From an uncultured Paracoccaceae bacterium (GTDB taxonomy: Bacteria; Pseudomonadota; Alphaproteobacteria; Rhodobacterales; Rhodobacteraceae): 7,165 bases of DNA. Below, piece after piece: positions 5,329-7,165 of the stretch. The position numbers were made by a program, and so were the translations under genes. The notes beneath the pieces were generated by a model that saw only the letters and a list, made by a program, of their open reading frames with translations, was not told the DNA's origin and ran no database searches. The DNA is taken from contig CAJXHQ010000156.1 in NCBI GenBank assembly GCA_913054485.1, positions 1-7,165 on the forward strand, in the 5' to 3' direction. Each line of letters opens with the position of its first letter. Positions within the stretch are counted from its first letter, which is position 1.

Positions 5329-5850
5329 ATGACAACCCCGCAAAAGGAAGAAACCTCGAAACAGGAAACACAGCCTGCGATCCGCAAGGAGAGCTGGTCG
5401 CCGCTGCAAAATCTGCGTGACGAGTTTGAACAGCTCTTCGATGACTTTGACCCCTTCCGTTCCCGTGCGCGTTTCCCGCTTTCCCGCTTTGACCCGGACA
5501 AACTGAGGACCTGGGCCGTGAAGCCGGCGATGGATCTGGTGGAACGCGACGGCGGCTATGCGATCTCCGCGGAGCTGCCCGGAATGGACATGAAGGATAT
5601 CGAGATCAAACTGTCCAACGGATCCCTGGTCATCAAGGGTGAGAAGAACGAGGAAACCGAGGAAAAGACAGAAGACTGCCTGCATTCGGAGCGCCGGTAC
5701 GGCAGTTTCTACCGCTCAATGCGGCTGCCGGAGGACATCGATACAGACAATATATCCGCCGGCTATGCCAATGGTGTTCTGACCGTCGACCTGCCGAAGT
5801 CGGCGGAAGCACGCCAATCCGAGCGTAAAATCGAAGTGAAGCCCGGGTAA
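5329..5850 (+). CDS. Hsp20/alpha-crystallin family small heat-shock protein
   Basis: This 173-residue small heat-shock protein is an ATP-independent holdase that binds unfolding cytoplasmic proteins and forms large oligomers. The N-terminal arm (1-65) is charged, with an LQNLRDEFEQLFDDFDPF segment (26-43) typical of the class. The alpha-crystallin domain spans about 66-159: it opens with PAMDLVERDGGYAISAELPG (66-85), then NGSLVIKGEK (97-106), and ends with the hallmark A-x-NGVLTVDLPK (147-157). The C-terminal tail holds an I-x-V anchor (IEV, 168-170) used in oligomer assembly. The start is firm: AAAGGAG (5316-5322) lies 6 bases before the ATG. An FNR/FixK-type promoter with a long structured leader precedes it, which suggests induction by oxygen limitation, possibly along with heat. 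The membrane protease gene follows after 72 bases, probably cotranscribed. Confidence 0.95.
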   Translation: MTTPQKEETSKQETQPAIRKESWSPLQNLRDEFEQLFDDFDPFRSRARFPLSRFDPDKLRTWAVKPAMDLVERDGGYAISAELPGMDMKDIEIKLSNGSLVIKGEKNEETEEKTEDCLHSERRYGSFYRSMRLPEDIDTDNISAGYANGVLTVDLPKSAEARQSERKIEVKPG

Positions 5851-5862
5851 GCGCGGGCGGCG

Positions 5863-5876
5863 GCTGCCTTCGCAGC
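5863..5876 (+). other. Short hairpin between hsp20 and the site-2 protease
   Basis: GCTGC (5863-5867) and GCAGC (5872-5876) form a five-pair stem with a CTTC loop, 12 bases after the hsp20 stop. No T run follows, so it is more likely an mRNA processing or stabilising element than a terminator. Confidence 0.3.
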
Positions 5877-5922
5877 ACGTTCCCGGTTTGCCAGATCTCT
5901 GCGGGCAAGGAAGTGCCATACC

Positions 5923-6654
5923 ATGTTCCTAAGGTCCTACAAGTTGTTCAAATTGCTTGGGCTTGAGATCCGGCTGGACCGGGCTTGGATTGCGGTTTCC
6001 GTCATTCTGGCCTGGCACCATGCAGCAGAGTATTCACCCGGCCCCTGGCCGGGGGGCGAGAAAAGCATTGTCTTTGGTATTGCCGGGGCAATCGGGCTGA
6101 TCGGTTCGCTGGTGCTGCACGAATTTGCTCATCTCACCGCGGCGCGTTTCACTGGCGGCCGGTGGACCACGTCCACCTTGTATGTCTTTGGCGGACTCTC
6201 TGATCCGCACAAGGCACCAAGAGGCATCGCTGCAGAGTGCGGTACCGCACTGGCAGGAATTTCGTTCAGCCTTCTTCTCGGCGCCCTGTTCTGGCTTTCT
6301 GCAAAATATGCCGCGGCCTCAGGCGCAACGGGAGCAGGCACGGCGCTGCTGGGGTTCCTGGCAGCCGCCAACCTGCTGCTTGCCCTGTTCAACCTGCTCC
6401 CAGCCTTTCCGTTGGATGCCGGGCGCATTGTCCGGGCCCTGCATTGGAAGAAATCAGGCGATATTGCCAGATCGACCAGATGGGCGAGCCTGCCCGGCGT
6501 CCCGCTGTCTTACGGTGCCATGGGGCTGGGGGTCTTGCTGTTCTTCCCATCTGGAACCTGGGCCGGCCTCTGGCTGTTTCTGGCAGGTTTCTTTCTGCAC
6601 ACGGTGTCGTGCGCAATTTTGGACCAACTTGCCGTCAAGGCCGCCCTGTCATAA
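5923..6654 (+). CDS. Site-2 protease family (M50) intramembrane metalloprotease domain, ending at an in-frame TAA
   Basis: This 243-residue polytopic membrane protein is of the S2P/M50 family, which cuts substrates within the inner membrane, often anti-sigma factors or other regulators. Zinc ligands are visible: HEFAH at 66-70 in a hydrophobic segment, and NLLPAFPLDAGR at 157-168 with the third-ligand D165. The usual LDGGR reads LDAGR here, and the usual A-G-P after the loop reads AGI (111-113). Hydrophobic segments lie at about 21-35, 47-65, 107-128, 140-160, 195-208 and 212-230. The N-terminus (MFLRSYKLFKLLGLEIRLD) fits the family start. The ribosome site is modest (AAGGAA about 10 bases upstream). 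Many homologues continue into a C-terminal CBS pair. Here TAA (6652-6654) stops the frame, yet CBS coding resumes at once in the same frame. Confidence 0.9.
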   Translation: MFLRSYKLFKLLGLEIRLDRAWIAVSVILAWHHAAEYSPGPWPGGEKSIVFGIAGAIGLIGSLVLHEFAHLTAARFTGGRWTTSTLYVFGGLSDPHKAPRGIAAECGTALAGISFSLLLGALFWLSAKYAAASGATGAGTALLGFLAAANLLLALFNLLPAFPLDAGRIVRALHWKKSGDIARSTRWASLPGVPLSYGAMGLGVLLFFPSGTWAGLWLFLAGFFLHTVSCAILDQLAVKAALS

Positions 6655-6669
6655 CGGACCGTCGCCCAG

Positions 6670-7053
6670 ATGATGTCCCGCAATCCTGTCACAACCGGCC
6701 CCGGCCAGCCGCTGTCCCAACTTGCGGATCAGGTCATGCTGGGCCGCTGTGTCAGCTTCGTGCCCGTTGAGGAGAACGGAACACTTCTTGGCTATATCGA
6801 CAGCGGCGTGCTAACCGGAATCGACCGGGACAATTGGGCAAACACAACTGTCAACGACGTGTTTGTAACCCTGCGCCCGGAAGACTGCACAACACCGGAA
6901 GCTTCTGCCGCGCAGGCCCTGGATCAGGTGATGGCGTCGAACCGGCGCAAGCTCATGGTTGTGCAGGACAACCGGCTTGCAGGTGTCATTTCACTTTCGG
7001 ATCTGATGGGATATCTGGACGTCCTGCGGCAGCTTGACAGCAAGCTGGTCTGA
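6670..7053 (+). CDS. CBS-domain pair protein (regulatory half of an S2P-CBS protein)
   Basis: This is a 127-residue soluble CBS pair from the first available ATG. CBS1 runs from MMSRNPVTTGPGQPLSQLAD through the strand FVPVEENGTLLGYID (30-44). CBS2 runs from TTVNDVFVTLRPEDCTTPEA (59-78) to KLMVVQDNRLAGVISLSDLMGYL (94-116), the usual end of a CBS repeat. CBS pairs bind adenosyl ligands (AMP, ATP, SAM) and gate the attached enzyme. A link to the adenine-nucleotide chemistry of the phosphorylase operon is tempting but unproven. It follows the protease stop by 15 bases in the same frame. Homology extends to about 6658, before the ATG. With no clear ribosome site, independent translation would rely on reinitiation, so this is best viewed as the tail of the interrupted gene. 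Confidence 0.75.
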   Translation: MMSRNPVTTGPGQPLSQLADQVMLGRCVSFVPVEENGTLLGYIDSGVLTGIDRDNWANTTVNDVFVTLRPEDCTTPEASAAQALDQVMASNRRKLMVVQDNRLAGVISLSDLMGYLDVLRQLDSKLV

Positions 7054-7165
7054 GCCGGGACTATCGGCTTCCACACGCCGGAACAGCCGGAATCCGGCCG
7101 TCCGGAACAGCAAGAATACTCAGCCGGCGCCCCCCCTCAAGGCGCAAAGATGCCAACGAGATGGG
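7054..7165. other. Downstream region with no supported gene
   Basis: This is 112 bases to the window end. It carries a hairpin and a direct repeat (separate entry). A possible plus-strand start, ATG at 7150 with AAGG seven bases upstream (MPTRW...), and a minus-strand frame ending at TAG (7063-7061) are both too short to assess. Confidence 0.3.
7078..7111 (+). terminator. Two-step hairpin after the CBS ORF, with a 10-base direct repeat
   Basis: Outer arms CCGGA (7078-7082) and TCCGG (7101-7105) enclose an inner stem GCCGG-AAT-CCGGC (7086-7098). CCGGAACAGC also occurs twice (7078-7087 and 7102-7111). It begins 25 bases after the stop codon. There is no T tract, so termination would be Rho-dependent or the structure serves mRNA stability. 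Confidence 0.35.

Larger units (their letters stand above)
5923..7053 (+). pseudogene. Site-2 protease plus CBS pair: apparently one gene interrupted by a TAA codon
   Basis: The protease frame and the CBS frame are identical. If the TAA at 6652-6654 were a sense codon, the product would be about 376 residues, the normal size of S2P-CBS proteins. Reading on from the stop gives R-T-V-A-Q directly before the MMSRNPVT that opens CBS1. In intact CBS domains a T-V-x-x-x-M segment normally stands there, so CBS homology begins before the first downstream ATG (6670). That ATG has no evident Shine-Dalgarno. Possible explanations are a recent nonsense mutation, a sequencing error, stop-codon readthrough, or true gene fission with both halves still made. 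The protease catalytic residues are intact, so the truncated product may still be active but unregulated by the CBS module. Confidence 0.65.

Noticed and set aside
5168..5332. Plus-strand 54-codon frame whose TGA overlaps the hsp20 ATG (another ATGA), resembling the leader ORF of the first operon
   Set aside because: Its ATG lies inside the FNR-type box, upstream of the inferred transcription start, and has no Shine-Dalgarno. The product looks random.
7061..7165. Minus-strand open frame ending at TAG (7063-7061), as the 3' end of a convergent gene
   Set aside because: Only 34 codons are visible with no recognisable motif. A plus-strand start at 7150 is equally possible.

Overview
The window reads as a stretch of a GC-rich proteobacterial chromosome. 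It is most likely alphaproteobacterial, perhaps of the Rhodobacterales/Roseobacter kind, judging from codon usage, Shine-Dalgarno sequences, and the gene families and their order. That placement is inference. I see no transposase, integrase, CRISPR array, tRNA or rRNA.

Layout. (1) 1-278, minus strand: the N-terminal part of a PLP-dependent class I/II aminotransferase, cut by the window edge. (2) 279-515: a divergent promoter region with an FNR/FixK-like box and a matching -10 element for the rightward operon. (3) 516-4971, plus strand: a compact run of an 18-codon leader ORF, an AMP phosphorylase/thymidine phosphorylase-family enzyme, a divergent PRPP synthetase homologue and an FtsH-type membrane AAA+ protease. 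The first three reading frames are chained by ATGA stop/start overlaps. (4) 4972-5328: a 357-base intergenic region with a structured sequence after ftsH, a perfect TTGAT-N4-GTCAA box, a -10 element at class II FNR spacing and a structured 5' leader. (5) 5329-7053, plus strand: an Hsp20 small heat-shock protein, then a site-2-protease (M50) domain and a CBS-pair domain. The last two lie in the same frame and are separated only by a single in-frame TAA. (6) 7054-7165: a hairpin and direct repeat, with no gene I can support.

How the parts may work together. Hsp20, FtsH and the site-2 protease are protein quality-control or envelope-stress functions. The phosphorylase and PRPP synthetase homologue point to nucleotide turnover, with ribose 1,5-bisphosphate and PRPP as likely intermediates. 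Both plus-strand transcription units carry FNR/FixK-type boxes with a -10 hexamer placed as in class II FNR promoters. The working hypothesis is therefore an oxygen-limitation-induced stress and nucleotide-salvage module. The points most worth a second look are the in-frame stop splitting the protease from its CBS domains, the paired FNR-type promoters, the ATGA-coupled leader peptide, and the phosphorylase/divergent-PRPP-synthetase pair.
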